Source of the DNA: Acidobacteriota bacterium
GTDB lineage: Bacteria > Acidobacteriota > Terriglobia > Acidoferrales > 2-02-FULL-67-57
Assembly: GCA_016210895.1 (NCBI GenBank)
Contig: JACQTG010000281.1
Location: forward strand, 1 to 5,212
DNA: 5,212 nt
Direction of reading: 5' to 3'
The position numbers were made by a program, and so were the translations under genes. The notes under the pieces are model-generated. The model saw nothing but the letters and a program-made list of their open reading frames with translations. It made no database searches and was not told the origin of the DNA. Shown one piece after another: positions 1 to 5,212 of the stretch (position 1 is the stretch's first letter; every line of letters begins with the position of its first letter).

Positions 1-600
1 GTGGCCAAGACGACGCGCGTAACCATCGAGGAGTTCGTGCGCGGGCTGGAAGCGCTGGCCCGCAACGGCTTCGAGACCCGGGCCGTATCCGCTTACGTCT
101 CGACCCATCCCATCGCGCCCGAGTCGCTCCAGCCCTACCTCTTCTTCAGCCCGGCCAACTACACCCGCAATCTGGTCTTCAAGGACGACGTCTTCGAAGT
201 GATTGCCATCTGTTGGGAGGTCGGCCAGGTCAGCCGCATCCACAACCACCGCGACCAGCAGTGCTGGATGGCCGTCCCCATCGGAAAGCTCGAAAATCAA
301 AACTATCGCGTACGCGACCGCAACCCGCGCGCGCAAACCTGCCGCTTGGAACCAGCCTCAACTCTCCTGATTTCCCCCACTGCGCCGCTCGCCGTCGACC
401 CCGAGGAGCCCGTCCATCAGGTGCGCAACCACGCCGACTACGGCCAGCGCGCCGTCAGCATCCACATCTACTCGCGGCCGTTCAACACCTGCGAGGTCTA
501 CTCGCTCGAGCACGGCAAGTACTACGACGTGGAGCTGAAGTACACGAGCGAGTACGGAAAGCTCTGTCCGGGGGAGAAAGCGGCCTTGGCGAGCGTGTGA
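1..600 (+). CDS. Cysteine dioxygenase type I (cupin thiol dioxygenase)
   Basis: This 199-residue cytosolic non-heme iron enzyme is predicted to oxidise L-cysteine with O2 to cysteine sulfinate, the first step of cysteine catabolism. The cupin iron ligands are visible: His81 and His83 in IHNH, and His139 in EPVHQV. The segment YTRNLV supplies Arg56, equivalent to mammalian Arg60, which binds the substrate carboxylate and separates true cysteine dioxygenases from Gln-type 3-mercaptopropionate dioxygenases. The Ser153/His155/Tyr157 triad lies in SIHIYS. Cys88 matches mammalian Cys93, the partner of Tyr157 in the thioether crosslink. Mammalian Ser-Pro-Pro after the Tyr is Ser-Arg-Pro here. Length matches the family (about 200). 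The GTG codon is the first base of the window, so the ribosome binding site is not visible and a start further upstream cannot be excluded, although the N-terminus lines up with the mammalian enzyme. It is convergent with the isomerase gene, 7 bases away. The family call is secure; substrate preference is inferred. Confidence 0.93.
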   Translation: MAKTTRVTIEEFVRGLEALARNGFETRAVSAYVSTHPIAPESLQPYLFFSPANYTRNLVFKDDVFEVIAICWEVGQVSRIHNHRDQQCWMAVPIGKLENQNYRVRDRNPRAQTCRLEPASTLLISPTAPLAVDPEEPVHQVRNHADYGQRAVSIHIYSRPFNTCEVYSLEHGKYYDVELKYTSEYGKLCPGEKAALASV

Positions 601-610
601 GCGCAGCTCA
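598..610. other. Short dyad spanning two convergent stop codons
   Basis: The sequence TGAGC-GCA-GCTCA forms a perfect 5-bp inverted repeat with a 3-base loop. Its outer triplets are the TGA stop of the dioxygenase (598-600) and, on the other strand, the TGA stop of the isomerase (608-610). No T-tract follows on either strand, so it is not a convincing intrinsic terminator. It may be a chance consequence of tight packing. Confidence 0.3.
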
Positions 611-1645
611 GGGCAGAGCGCGGCCCGATTCCAAAATCTGCCGGGCGAGATAATTTTCCACCCGCGCCTGGTTGCGCACCGTTTCGACGTAGGCAGCTTC
701 GAGCAAGCTTCGCTTCCGCTGCCGCAGGTGCTCGCGCACGGATTGCTGGACATCGGGCTCCGAGAGGTCACGCTGGCCGGCGGGCTGGCGGTCGAGCAGC
801 TTGACCAGATGGTAGCCATTGCGGCTGCGCACGATGCCGGACACGGAGCCCACGGCCAGCGTCCGCACCACGCTGCGCAGGGCCGGATCCGTTTCCTCGA
901 GCGCCGATTCGGGGAAGAAACCCAGGTCGCCCCCACCGAGTGCGGTGCTGGAGTCTTCCGAATAGTTGCGCGCCAACTCCGCGAAATCTTCCCCGGCGCG
1001 CAGACGAGTCTGGAGAAACTCGATCTTGCGGCGCGCCATCGCCTCGCCCACGGCGTCGTCGCTCTTGAGGTTGCGCACCTGGGACTCGCTGCGCGGCGTG
1101 ACCAAGATGTGCGCCACGTGGTAGAGAGCTTCCGCCTGGCGAAACTGCTCCTGATGCGCCTCGTAGTAGGCCACCACCTCCGCGTCGGTCACCCCGACCC
1201 GGGCCGCCAGCTCCTTCTGCAGCAGATTGCGGATGCTGAGCTCGCGGCGCAGCTCTTCCCGCAACTCGGCCAGCGTCAGGCCCTGGATTTCAAGCTGATG
1301 CTGGAACTCAGGCTCTGCATAAGGGGCGCGCAGCTCACTGAGCGCCGTTTCCACGTCGCTGTCGCTGGCCAGGGTACCGCGCTGGGCTGCCTTTTGCAGA
1401 AGAATCTCGCGCTGGATGAGCTCGCCCAGCAGGCGCAAGCGGTGGCTCAGCGCCTCTTCCTCGCTCAGCGGCGTGGGCAGGCCGGCCATCTGGCGGCGAT
1501 ACTGCCGCTCAACGTCCGCCCGCAGAATCGGCTTGCCGTTGACGAGCGCCCAGACGTCCCCGGAGGGCCCACTGCTGCCACGACACCCGACCAGCAGCAG
1601 CCCAAGCGTCAGCAAGAGAACGGGCCGTACCATGTGACGCATCAT
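608..1645 (-). CDS. SurA/PrsA-like parvulin peptidyl-prolyl isomerase, predicted lipoprotein
   Basis: The product (345 residues from the chosen ATG) is predicted to catalyse cis-trans isomerisation of prolyl bonds and assist folding of exported proteins outside the cytoplasm. The N-terminus is a lipoprotein signal: basic MMRHMVR, then a Leu-rich stretch ending in the lipobox LVGC, with Cys21 as the lipidation site. The residue after the Cys is Arg, so there is no Asp inner-membrane retention signal. Residues about 30-160 form a SurA_N-like helical chaperone region (VNGKPI near the start, many charged helices). Residues about 175-285 are a parvulin domain, with HVAHILV, DFAELARNYSED, GGGDLGFFP and NGYHLVKLLD. 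A helical tail follows. I chose the tandem ATG ATG at 1645/1642 because the signal peptide starts there; an in-frame TTG at 1672 and an ATG at 1633 are alternatives, and none has a strong Shine-Dalgarno. It is divergent from rpmB and convergent with the dioxygenase gene. The family is clear; the client proteins are unknown. Confidence 0.9.
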   Translation of the reverse strand: MMRHMVRPVLLLTLGLLLVGCRGSSGPSGDVWALVNGKPILRADVERQYRRQMAGLPTPLSEEEALSHRLRLLGELIQREILLQKAAQRGTLASDSDVETALSELRAPYAEPEFQHQLEIQGLTLAELREELRRELSIRNLLQKELAARVGVTDAEVVAYYEAHQEQFRQAEALYHVAHILVTPRSESQVRNLKSDDAVGEAMARRKIEFLQTRLRAGEDFAELARNYSEDSSTALGGGDLGFFPESALEETDPALRSVVRTLAVGSVSGIVRSRNGYHLVKLLDRQPAGQRDLSEPDVQQSVREHLRQRKRSLLEAAYVETVRNQARVENYLARQILESGRALP

Positions 1646-1698
1646 TGTAGTCAGCTGGCTGGTGGCGCGCAAAGCAGCGTCTAGGGGAGGCGCGAATC

Positions 1699-1707
1699 TG
1701 ATATACT
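1699..1707 (+). promoter_or_regulatory. Extended -10 promoter of rpmB
   Basis: TG-A-TATACT is a near-consensus sigma70-type extended -10 element (TGnTATAAT) in a short AT-rich island inside GC-rich DNA. There is no recognisable -35 about 17 bp upstream, as expected for an extended -10 promoter. Transcription would begin near 1714, giving rpmB a leader of about 37 bases. Prediction from motif only. Confidence 0.6.
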
Positions 1708-1710
1708 ATA
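1705..1710 (-). promoter_or_regulatory. Possible -10 box for the isomerase gene
   Basis: On the minus strand the same AT-rich island reads TATAGT, overlapping the plus-strand TATACT because TATACTATA is nearly symmetric. It would start transcription near 1698, about 50 bases ahead of the preferred isomerase ATG. No good -35 is present (TTGCGC lies upstream at a poor spacing), so this is a weak prediction. Confidence 0.3.
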
Positions 1711-1737
1711 AAGTTGTATCGGAGCGCAATCCCTACT

Positions 1738-1750
1738 GAGGGCAGGTGGA
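1738..1750 (+). promoter_or_regulatory. Ribosome binding site of rpmB
   Basis: GAGGG at 1738-1742 lies 8 bases before the ATG at 1751 and is the likely Shine-Dalgarno. A second purine-rich AGGTGGA at 1744-1750 directly abuts the start codon. Together they fix the L28 start, which is also where the conserved N-terminus of the family begins. Confidence 0.65.
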
Positions 1751-1942
1751 ATGGCACAACGGTGTGAGCTTTGCGGCAAAGGGCCGCGCTTTGGGAATCG
1801 CGTCTCGCACGCCCACAACGTTACCGGGCGGCGGTGGAATGCCAACCTGCGCCGGGTGCGGGTCCGGATTGGCGGTGTAGTCAAGCGGATGCGGGTGTGC
1901 ACGGATTGCATTCGCAGCGGGCGCACCCAGTCGCTCCCCTAG
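1751..1942 (+). CDS. rpmB: 50S ribosomal protein L28 (bL28), zinc-binding form
   Basis: This 63-residue, strongly basic protein is a structural component of the large ribosomal subunit. The family signature is plain: [24 protein letters not shown] with the N-terminal CxxC (Cys5, Cys8), then [12 protein letters not shown], and a second CxxC in VCTDCIRSG (Cys50, Cys53). The four cysteines make it the C+ zinc-ribbon type, not the cysteine-free paralog that some bacteria express under zinc limitation. The length is normal for the short form of L28. It stands alone: the usual partner rpmG (L33) is not in the window, and it has its own extended -10 promoter and Shine-Dalgarno. Its TAG stop overlaps the ridA stop on the other strand. 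Confidence 0.97.
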   Translation: MAQRCELCGKGPRFGNRVSHAHNVTGRRWNANLRRVRVRIGGVVKRMRVCTDCIRSGRTQSLP

Positions 1943-1948
1943 CGTTTT
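1932..1948 (+). terminator. Minimal hairpin plus T4 at the end of rpmB (weak)
   Basis: CGCT-CCCCT-AGCG can fold into a 4-bp GC-rich stem with a 5-base loop, directly followed by TTTT. It spans the last codons and TAG stop of rpmB. The stem is much shorter than that of typical intrinsic terminators, so a real role is doubtful, but it is the only terminator-like structure near either convergent junction. Confidence 0.2.
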
Positions 1949-2334
1949 CCTCCCTCCGGTAGCCACGCAATCGCGTCAATCTCCACGCGGACGTCCCGCG
2001 GCAGCCGGCTGCACTCGACCGTGGCCCGCGCCGGCGGCTCCTCGGGAAAGCAACGCGCATAGACTTCGTTCATCGCCACAAAGTCGTTGAGGTCGGCCAG
2101 ATAAACCGTGGTTTTCACCACCTGGCCGAGCGACGCCCCGGCTGCCTTGAGGATGGCTTCCAGGTTCTTGAGCACGCGCTCGGTCTGCGCCGCGACGTCG
2201 CCCGCGACCAGGGCGTTGGTGGCCGGGTCGAGCGGAATCTGACCGGAGAGAAACAGGAAGCCGTGGGCGGCGATGGCCTGCGAGTACGGCCCGATGGCCT
2301 TCGGGGCCTCGGCGGTGAGAATCCGCTTCTTCAT
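1939..2334 (-). CDS. ridA: RidA family enamine/imine deaminase
   Basis: The 131-residue product is a RidA (YjgF/YER057c/UK114) protein, a cytosolic trimer in known members. It hydrolyses reactive enamines/imines such as 2-aminoacrylate, released by PLP-dependent dehydratases, to 2-ketoacids and ammonia. Conserved features are IGPYSQA near the N-terminus (Tyr17), [10 protein letters not shown], and the signature [20 protein letters not shown] with Arg103 (the carboxylate-binding arginine of active RidA) and Glu118. Retention of these residues suggests an active deaminase and not a degenerate Rid subgroup. The ATG at 2334 is preferred over an in-frame TTG at 2352 because GAGGAG sits 7 bases upstream and the family begins here. 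It is the last gene of the rel cluster, 38 bases after the stop of the peptidase-like gene. Confidence 0.95.
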   Translation of the reverse strand: MKKRILTAEAPKAIGPYSQAIAAHGFLFLSGQIPLDPATNALVAGDVAAQTERVLKNLEAILKAAGASLGQVVKTTVYLADLNDFVAMNEVYARCFPEEPPARATVECSRLPRDVRVEIDAIAWLPEGGKR

Positions 2335-2341
2335 CGCGTGT

Positions 2342-2347
2342 CTCCTC
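2342..2347 (-). promoter_or_regulatory. Strong ribosome binding site of ridA
   Basis: On the minus strand this reads GAGGAG, 7 bases before the ATG at 2334. It is the best Shine-Dalgarno in the rel cluster and rules against the upstream TTG at 2352, since it lies inside the extra codons that start would add. Confidence 0.8.
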
Positions 2348-2372
2348 AGCAAGGGGTTCGAAGCGGGCTAGT

Positions 2373-2987
2373 CTACTCCGCTCGGGCGCTGAACAAAAGC
2401 TGGCCCGATGGAACATTCCGCGCCTTGAGTTCATATTCGGCAAACTGCGTGCCCGTGCGGAGGCGCTTGAGACCCTCCATCGGTCTCACGCGCCATGTAT
2501 GCGGCAGACGAACGCCCAGCCGCACTCGCCGCAGGGCATCACCCACGCCCTCGGTGGGCAGTGGGTACCACCCCTTAGACTCCAAGCGCACGGCGCGCTC
2601 GCTCACGTGGCTCGAGGCGGAAGAAGCAAGGCCTGCGAAGTCAACTCTGAAGCTCACCACCACCGAGCGCCGTCCGAGCGGCGCCAGCGGCTTCGCCAGC
2701 GCCACGTGGATGAACAGAGACTCCTCCCTGCGCTCTGCATGCCAGGCCAGCAGCCCGGTGTCGTCCCAGACCGTTTCAATCTCGGCGCGCGCCGCGAACG
2801 GCGACGGCAGCACCAGCACTAGCGTCTCAAGCGGCAGGATGCGCCGCGAGCGCAAGTCGAGCTGCGCCTTGGCCGTAAGTTGCTGGGCTGGCGGGTCGAG
2901 GCGAACGTCGAGCTCGAGCGCCCGCAGCTCAAGGTGTGGCAGCGCCGGTTCTACCAGCAGAGCGAGGCACAGGGCAGCGCTGATCAC
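2373..2987 (-). CDS. Hypothetical protein resembling an isolated N-terminal domain of M1 aminopeptidases
   Basis: This 204-residue protein has no function I can assign. It begins with a hydrophobic stretch (MISAALCLALLVEPALP) that could be a signal peptide, though the n-region has no Lys or Arg. The rest looks like alternating beta strands: LELDVRLDP near 24-32, KAQLDLRS, LETLVLVLP, LFIHVALAKPLAPLGRRS, then VVVSFRVDFAG. The stretch KGWYPLPTEG (about 138-147), followed by VRLGVRLPHTWRV and a Gly-containing EG loop, is typical of the N-terminal beta-saddle domain of M1 (gluzincin) aminopeptidases. The HExxH zinc site and the whole catalytic domain are absent, and ridA follows after 38 bases, so nothing is hidden downstream. 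The GTG start is the second codon after the rel stop and in the same frame, without a clear Shine-Dalgarno; translation probably depends on coupling to rel. It may be a remnant or a stand-alone binding domain. The ORF is convincing; the family call is moderate. Confidence 0.65.
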   Translation of the reverse strand: MISAALCLALLVEPALPHLELRALELDVRLDPPAQQLTAKAQLDLRSRRILPLETLVLVLPSPFAARAEIETVWDDTGLLAWHAERREESLFIHVALAKPLAPLGRRSVVVSFRVDFAGLASSASSHVSERAVRLESKGWYPLPTEGVGDALRRVRLGVRLPHTWRVRPMEGLKRLRTGTQFAEYELKARNVPSGQLLFSARAE

Positions 2988-2990
2988 CGA

Positions 2991-5189
2991 CTAGAGGCGT
3001 GGGAGCCGGCTGACGTTGGCCACGCCGCGCACCTTCTTCAGTCCGGCCACAATCCGTTCGAGTTGCTCCATCCCGGTGACGTCGAAGGTGAGCTCGATCG
3101 TGGCGGCCAGGCCCGGCTCGCTGCGGGCTTCGGCGTTGCGGATGTTTGATTTGTGGTCGGCCAGCACGGTGGTCATTTCCTTCAGCAGCCCCGGGCGGTC
3201 GCTCGCCTGGATCACGAGGCGCACCAGGTAGCTTTCTTCCGCCTCAGGCGCCCATTCGACTTCGATACGCCGCTCGGCCTCGTAGAGCAGGTTCTCGACG
3301 TTCGGACAGGTCTTGGCGTGGACGGCGATGCCGCGACCCCGAGTGATGTAGCCGATGATGGGCTCGTCGCGAATCGGGTTGCAGCAACGGGCGCGGTAGA
3401 TGAGCAGCTCCTGGCCACCGAACGCCACTCTCTCCTCGCGCAGGCGGAAGACCCGTCGCACCGTCCGGCGGAGCGCGCGCAGCGGCTCGCGCCGTGGCCG
3501 CGGCTCGGCCACGGACGCCGGAACGAGCTTGGCCAGAATCTGCCGCGGCGCGAACTGGCCGAAGCCGATGCGGACGTGGAGCTGGTCCACATTCGGACAG
3601 CCGTAGTCGCGGGCCGTGCGCAACCAGCTCTCCTCCGGAATCTTCTTCAGGCTCAGCCCGGCGCGGCGGGCCTCCCGCTCGAGCAGGCGCCGACCGAGAT
3701 CGATTGCCTGCTGGCGCTGGCGCAAGTTAATCCAGTGGCGGATTTTGTTGCGGGCGCGGGAAGTGCCGACAAAGCTCAACCAGTCGCGGCTCGGCGTGTG
3801 GCCGCTCTGGGTGAGGATTTCGACCACCTCGCCGTTCTGCAGGCGGTAGCGCAGCGGCACGATGCGGCCGTTGACCTTGGCACCCGTGCAGCTGTGGCCG
3901 ACCTCGGTGTGGATGGCATAGGCGAAGTCGACGGGCGTCGCCCCGCGCGGCAGCACAACCACCTTGCCTTTCGGGGTGAAGGTGTAGACCTCTTCGGGGT
4001 AGAGGTCGAGCTTGAGGGTGGAGAGGAACTCGCTCGGGTCTTCCACTTCTTTCGCCCACTCGATCAGGTGGCGCAGCCAGGCGACACGCTGGGCATCGGT
4101 GGCGGTGGTGTCCTCGGCGTCCTTGTACTTCCAGTGGGCCGCGATCCCCTGCTCGGACACGCGGTGCATCTCCTCGGTGCGAATCTGCAGTTCGAAGTGC
4201 TGCCCCTCGGACACCACCGTGGTGTGGAGCGACTGGTAGAGGTTGGGGCTCGGCATAGCAATGTAGTCCTTGAAGCGGCCGGGTACGGGCCGCCAGAGCT
4301 GGTGCACGATGCCGAGTGCGGCGTAGCAATTGCGCACCGTGTCAGTGATGACGCGCAAGGCCAGCAGGTCGTAAAGCTGGTCAAAGGTCAAACTCTGCCG
4401 GAGGAGCTTCTGGTGCACGGAATAGAGCCGCTTGATGCGCCCTTCGACCCGGCCGGCAATGTTGTTCTTGGCGAGTTCGGCGGCGAGCTGGCTGCGCACG
4501 CTTGTGAGAAAGCTTTCGTTGAGCCGGCGCTGCCCTTCCAGTTGCTGCTGGAGCTGGAGGTAGCGGTCGGGCTCGAGGACACGGAAAGCCAGGTCTTCGA
4601 GCTCGCCGCGAATCCGGCCCATCCCCAACCGATGCGCGATGGGAGCGTAGATTTCGAGTGTTTCGCGGGCTACCCATAGGCGCTTATCCGGCGGCAGAAA
4701 GGCGAGCGTGCGCATGTTGTGCAGCCGGTCGGCGAGCTTGACCAGAACCACGCGGATGTCGTCGGTCATCGCCAGCAGCATCTTGCGGAGGCTTTCGGCC
4801 TGGTGCGCCTCCTGGCTGGAGAAGTCGAGCCGGCTGAGCTTGGTGACGCCGGCGACGAGCCGGGCCACGTCGGGGCCGAACTCGGCGCCGATGGTGTCCA
4901 GGCTGACACGGGTGTCCTCAACGATGTCGTGCAACAGTGCCGCGCAAAGGGCGGTGATGTCCAGGCGCATCTCGGCCAGCAGGTGGGCCACGGCCAGGGG
5001 ATGGGAGAGGAAGGCCTCGCCCGAAGCCCGTGTCTGGCTGGCGTGCTCGCGGGCGGAAAACTCGAAGGCGCGGCGCAAGCGCTCGAGGTCGTCCCGGGGA
5101 CGGTACTGCTGCACCTTTTCCGCCAGCTCGGCAAACCGCGTAGCGGTCAGCGAATCGGCGGCGCGTGCTGTGGACTTGGATACACGCAT
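2991..5189 (-). CDS. rel: Bifunctional (p)ppGpp synthetase/hydrolase Rel (RelA/SpoT family)
   Basis: The 732-residue cytosolic, ribosome-associated enzyme makes (p)ppGpp from ATP and GDP/GTP and hydrolyses it, controlling the stringent response. Domains in order: HD hydrolase (about 45-200) with His63, His87-Asp88, Glu91-Asp92 and Asp154/Asn158 (KLADRLHNM), so hydrolysis should be active; synthetase (about 235-355) with GRIKRLYS, Asp274 in YDLLALRV, RFKD at 305-308, NLYQSLHT and Glu333 in ELQIRT; TGS (about 395-460) with HTEVGH and GAKVNG; a helical region; an Arg-rich linker (about 564-585); a zinc-finger-like motif with Cys602-Cys603, His624 and Cys628; and a C-terminal ACT domain (about 653-730). 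RFKD is the RxKD signature of bifunctional enzymes, unlike ExDD of monofunctional RelA. Length is normal. The Lys usual in the PKxN loop is Ser314. The ATG has only a weak AAGG upstream, and the frame stays open to the window edge, so a slightly earlier start is possible. It is the first visible gene of the rel-ridA cluster. Confidence 0.97.
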   Translation of the reverse strand: MRVSKSTARAADSLTATRFAELAEKVQQYRPRDDLERLRRAFEFSAREHASQTRASGEAFLSHPLAVAHLLAEMRLDITALCAALLHDIVEDTRVSLDTIGAEFGPDVARLVAGVTKLSRLDFSSQEAHQAESLRKMLLAMTDDIRVVLVKLADRLHNMRTLAFLPPDKRLWVARETLEIYAPIAHRLGMGRIRGELEDLAFRVLEPDRYLQLQQQLEGQRRLNESFLTSVRSQLAAELAKNNIAGRVEGRIKRLYSVHQKLLRQSLTFDQLYDLLALRVITDTVRNCYAALGIVHQLWRPVPGRFKDYIAMPSPNLYQSLHTTVVSEGQHFELQIRTEEMHRVSEQGIAAHWKYKDAEDTTATDAQRVAWLRHLIEWAKEVEDPSEFLSTLKLDLYPEEVYTFTPKGKVVVLPRGATPVDFAYAIHTEVGHSCTGAKVNGRIVPLRYRLQNGEVVEILTQSGHTPSRDWLSFVGTSRARNKIRHWINLRQRQQAIDLGRRLLEREARRAGLSLKKIPEESWLRTARDYGCPNVDQLHVRIGFGQFAPRQILAKLVPASVAEPRPRREPLRALRRTVRRVFRLREERVAFGGQELLIYRARCCNPIRDEPIIGYITRGRGIAVHAKTCPNVENLLYEAERRIEVEWAPEAEESYLVRLVIQASDRPGLLKEMTTVLADHKSNIRNAEARSEPGLAATIELTFDVTGMEQLERIVAGLKKVRGVANVSRLPRL

Positions 5190-5212
5190 CGCTGGCCTTG
5201 AGCCGGACTCGA

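Noticed and set aside
1646..1672. TTG start adding nine residues to the isomerase
   Set aside because: The extra residues precede the natural basic start of the signal peptide (MMRHMVR) and no Shine-Dalgarno lies before the TTG. The tandem ATG codons are a better start, though this is not certain.
728..1684. A 318-codon open frame on the plus strand, antisense to the isomerase gene
   Set aside because: It mirrors the coding frame of a well-supported lipoprotein isomerase. The translation (rich in Ala, Gly, Gln, Leu and His) matches no family I know and runs into the rpmB promoter region.
1509..1966. Overlapping minus-strand frames between the isomerase and ridA
   Set aside because: They cover the rpmB gene and its promoter in antisense. 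Their products are Arg/Pro-rich with no domain, and rpmB fully explains the region.
2335..2372. Possible extra gene or terminator between the peptidase-like gene and ridA
   Set aside because: Only 38 bases, holding the ridA Shine-Dalgarno. No stable hairpin with a T-tract and no -10/-35 pair were found, so ridA is most simply co-transcribed with rel.
2263..2994. A 243-codon plus-strand frame across ridA and the peptidase-like gene
   Set aside because: It overlaps two minus-strand genes and the space between them. The product is Arg/Ser-rich without domains, typical of a spurious frame in high-GC DNA.
3434..3510. Arg-rich segment in Rel (residues about 560-585) as a sign of frameshift or insertion
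   Set aside because: The TGS motifs before it and the Cys-Cys and ACT motifs after it are in the same frame with normal total length. This is a variable linker in the family, and high GC favours Arg codons.
3153..4679. A 508-codon open frame on the plus strand, antisense to rel
   Set aside because: It lies wholly inside the rel gene, which is unmistakable. Its translation has no recognisable domain and the low-complexity composition of a GC-rich shadow frame. No ribosome binding site or promoter supports it.

Overview
This is a GC-rich, densely packed bacterial chromosomal window with six protein-coding genes, no RNA genes, no mobile elements and no CRISPR. Gene content and protein style (a 63-residue zinc-type L28, a SurA/PrsA-like lipoprotein isomerase, a bifunctional Rel followed closely by RidA, and a cysteine dioxygenase) fit a Gram-negative-type, high-GC bacterium. 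Acidobacteriota is my best guess, but it is an inference from overall resemblance and not from a diagnostic marker.

Layout, left to right: (1) a plus-strand cysteine dioxygenase (1-600), whose GTG codon is the first base of the window; (2) a minus-strand lipoprotein peptidyl-prolyl isomerase (608-1645) convergent with it, with only 7 bases between the two stop codons; (3) a divergent promoter region of about 105 bp holding a good extended -10 box; (4) plus-strand rpmB for ribosomal protein L28 (1751-1942); (5) a minus-strand cluster transcribed from the right edge: rel (5189-2991), then a 204-residue protein resembling only the N-terminal beta domain of M1 aminopeptidases (2987-2373), then ridA (2334-1939). 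The stop codons of rpmB and ridA overlap within a single CTAG palindrome.

How the genes work together: the rel cluster makes physiological sense as a nutrient-stress and amino-acid-metabolism unit. Rel makes and degrades (p)ppGpp, and RidA clears reactive enamine/imine intermediates released by PLP enzymes. The middle protein has no assigned role. The isomerase probably assists folding of exported proteins, L28 belongs to the 50S ribosomal subunit, and the dioxygenase oxidises cysteine to cysteine sulfinate.

Nothing in the window amounts to a clear new system. The points most worth a second look are the peptidase-like N-terminal domain without a catalytic domain, in frame behind the rel stop codon, and a bacterial cysteine dioxygenase that keeps both residues of the animal-type Cys-Tyr crosslink.
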